DNA of 33,531 bases from Candidatus Poribacteria bacterium (lineage in GTDB: Bacteria; Poribacteria; WGA-4E; WGA-3G), in assembly GCA_009839745.1 (NCBI GenBank), contig VXPE01000064.1, positions 1 through 33,531 on the forward strand, written 5' to 3'. Position numbers and translations under genes: made by a program. Positions within the stretch are counted from its first letter, which is position 1; each line of letters starts with the position of its first letter. This document shows, in pieces, positions 31,910 through 33,531 of the stretch. The notes under the pieces were generated by a model. The model saw only the letters and a list, made by a program, of their open reading frames with translations, did no database searches and was not told the origin of the DNA.

Positions 31910-33211
31910 TTAGTCTTTGCGTAATGCTTCGACGGGTGGGAGGCTGGACGCTTTGATTGCAGGATACATCCCAAAGAAGATACCAACCGCTGCAGAGAAT
32001 GATACCGAAATCATGACCCACTGCATAGAAACAACCGAGGGCCATTCCGGAACAATTTTAGCAATTTTAACAGCAAGCATCGCCATACCTTCGCCAGCAA
32101 AAATCCCCAACCCGATACCGATTGCCCCGGCTACGGCACACATTATCACCGCCTCTATGAGAAACTGAGCCAAGATATCTAAAGATTTGGCACCCAGTGC
32201 CTTCCGGAGTCCGATTTCTCGGGTCCGCTCCGTGACAGCGACTAACATCATATTCATAATGCCTATACCGCCGACGAGGAGCGAGAACCCGGCAATACTC
32301 CCTAATGCGATCTTGATCATCTTGCTAATTTTTTGTAACTGTTCCATGCCTGCACGCATCTCCCGAATTCTGATGAAGTCGTCCTGGTTTTTGTGCCGCT
32401 TTCTGATAACGGTTCTCACCTCTTCAATCGCCTTCGGGATTACGTCAACACTATTCGCGAAGACCATAATATTCCAAACTCGATCATCACCCGTCAAACG
32501 TTCTTGGACAGTTGATACAGGGATAAAGGCAAGATTATCGTAACTCCACCCAAACTGGAAACTTGTCCCTCTCGGAGTGAGGGTACCAACAACGGTGAGG
32601 CGTTCAGTGGATCGCCGTCTCATTCTTCTTCCCCATTGATCGCGGTAACTAATCTTTCTGGCAATTTTAATCTCTTGTCCTATGGGAGATTCATTGCCAA
32701 ATAACTCAGTTGCGAGTTCGTCTCCGAGCACACAAATTTTTGTTGCGTTTTGGACATCGTCATCCGTAATGAAGCGTCCCTCTTTAAGGTCCCAATCCAT
32801 TGCGGTTGTATAGTTAGCGTCCACGCCATTGTAGCCAGCACGGGTTTCAGTGCCGCCTGGTCCCTGAAACAGGACACCTCGCCAATCCGCGATTCTCGAT
32901 GTGACAGCACTCACGGATGGGCACTCTGCCTCAATCGCCAATACATCTTCATATTCCATATATTCATTGCTACGGATACGGACCCATCTGTTATTTTCTC
33001 GTTTGTAGGATGTTTGGTAAAGTGTGATTCGGGTTGCCCCACCCATCTTTTGTGCATCTTCTATCACAATTTGCTTAGCCCCATCACCGATAGCAATCAT
33101 TGCGAGAACGGCTGCGATACCGATGATAATCCCAAGCATTGTCAGCAGCGAGCGCATCTTATTTGAACGAATCGCGGAGATTCCAATGGATACCCCTTCA
33201 ATGAAGCGCAT
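31910..33211 (-). CDS. MacB/FtsX-type ABC transporter permease (paralogue 1)
   Basis: I place the start at the ATG at 33211, giving about 433 residues, because GGGGGAAAC leads into it; a longer frame upstream adds 12 non-conserved residues. The layout is the same: N-terminal helix LLTMLGIIIGIAAVLAMIAIG, periplasmic domain, FtsX helices with VTERTREIGLRKALGAKSLDI. It is the first gene of the cluster on this strand. Upstream lies only a divergent tRNA with its promoters, so no ATPase gene precedes it within the window. The cluster direction is right to left: three permeases, then the adaptor. Confidence 0.92.
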   Translation of the reverse strand: MRFIEGVSIGISAIRSNKMRSLLTMLGIIIGIAAVLAMIAIGDGAKQIVIEDAQKMGGATRITLYQTSYKRENNRWVRIRSNEYMEYEDVLAIEAECPSVSAVTSRIADWRGVLFQGPGGTETRAGYNGVDANYTTAMDWDLKEGRFITDDDVQNATKICVLGDELATELFGNESPIGQEIKIARKISYRDQWGRRMRRRSTERLTVVGTLTPRGTSFQFGWSYDNLAFIPVSTVQERLTGDDRVWNIMVFANSVDVIPKAIEEVRTVIRKRHKNQDDFIRIREMRAGMEQLQKISKMIKIALGSIAGFSLLVGGIGIMNMMLVAVTERTREIGLRKALGAKSLDILAQFLIEAVIMCAVAGAIGIGLGIFAGEGMAMLAVKIAKIVPEWPSVVSMQWVMISVSFSAAVGIFFGMYPAIKASSLPPVEALRKD

Positions 33212-33269
33212 GTTTCCCCCTGAACCTTTTTGTGTGTTTGTTGTCAAAGCAAGTGTTTATTGGGAATGT

Positions 33270-33298
33270 TTGACATAATTATCGTAAATAGGTTTATA
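33270..33298 (+). promoter_or_regulatory. Possible sigma-70 promoter (upstream)
   Basis: TTGACA (33270-33275) and TTTATA (33293-33298) are 17 nt apart on the plus strand, ahead of the tRNA. Confidence 0.5.
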
Positions 33299-33368
33299 CA
33301 AGTTTCATAAAAAAGATTTTAAAAGGCAAAAAAGGTTAGCAAAAAAGACAAGAATTTTTCATTATAAT

Positions 33369-33397
33369 TTGACAAATGCAAGCGGATGATGTATAAT
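33369..33397 (+). promoter_or_regulatory. Consensus sigma-70 promoter of the tRNA gene
   Basis: TTGACA (33369-33374) and TATAAT (33392-33397) are exactly 17 nt apart, a perfect consensus promoter. The tRNA starts 84 nt after the -10 box. The leader has a stem TTGCTAACA (33433-33441) with TGTTGGCAA (33452-33460), with one G-T pair. Confidence 0.85.
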
Positions 33398-33480
33398 TTA
33401 AACAACACTGAAAGTATATAGTGTACTCGTAGTTGCTAACAGCATTTTTGTTGTTGGCAAGTTTGTATTATAGGGACTTT

Positions 33481-33531
33481 CGGGGCGTAGCGCAGCCCGG
33501 CTAGCGCGTCTGCTTTGGGAGCAGAAGGTCG
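33481..33531 (+). tRNA. tRNA-Pro(UGG), cut off by the window end
   Basis: The acceptor strand CGGGGCG starts at 33481, followed by TA and a D-arm. The anticodon stem TCTGC/GCAGA closes a 7-nt loop TTTGGGA with anticodon TGG at 33516-33518, read as proline. The gene continues beyond the window; the variable loop, T-arm and 3' acceptor strand are not visible. Confidence 0.9.

Overview
The window is bacterial chromosomal DNA of middling GC content, with ordinary codon use, Shine-Dalgarno sites and sigma-70-type promoters. A MacA-like adaptor and an O-antigen-ligase-type membrane protein suggest a two-membrane envelope. Long intergenic gaps full of small palindromic repeats, a beta-propeller fragment resembling a family common in such genomes, and a DegT-type aminotransferase remind me of uncultured 'Candidatus Poribacteria'-like lineages. 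That placement is inference from overall look, not a marker gene.

Layout, left to right. 1-755: tail of an unrecognised reading frame and a STAS anti-sigma-factor antagonist. 1057-2635: an overlapping DNA methyltransferase / restriction endonuclease pair. 2644-7958 (minus): a membrane protein with two von Willebrand A domains, then an apparent two-gene unit of a nicotinamidase-like hydrolase and a nucleoside-permease-like MFS transporter. 8178-9540: a degenerate receiver protein, a CYTH (class IV cyclase-like) protein and a small protein, with a promoter that predicts a leaderless mRNA and a clear terminator. 9656-12200 (minus): an O-antigen-ligase-family protein overlapping a conserved protein of unknown function. 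12300-14897: a secreted protein and, convergently, a cyclic-nucleotide-binding PP2C phosphatase. 15296-21581: the biochemical centrepiece, a 1431-residue acyl-reductase / acyl-ligase / ACP / PlsC acyltransferase followed by a HAD phosphatase, a small acidic protein and a TPR protein. Its architecture matches bacterial ether-lipid enzymes of the ElbD type. 21791-23490: a decayed block holding a truncated beta-propeller gene and a sigma-54 activator with an internal deletion. 23700-26882: DegT aminotransferase, GNAT acetyltransferase and a PhnP-like metallo-hydrolase. 26925-33211 (minus): a periplasmic adaptor and three MacB/FtsX-type permeases with no ATPase gene in view. 33270-33531: promoters and the start of a tRNA-Pro(UGG).

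A second theme is the noncoding DNA. At least six families of short hairpin or palindromic repeats lie between genes, and two palindromes lie in frame inside genes. One family keeps a 13-nt loop constant while its stem changes in a base-paired way from copy to copy. Another sequence, 35 bp long and ending with the start codon, is identical upstream of two unrelated genes. These repeats, together with the ether-lipid-type megasynthase, are the most unusual things here.
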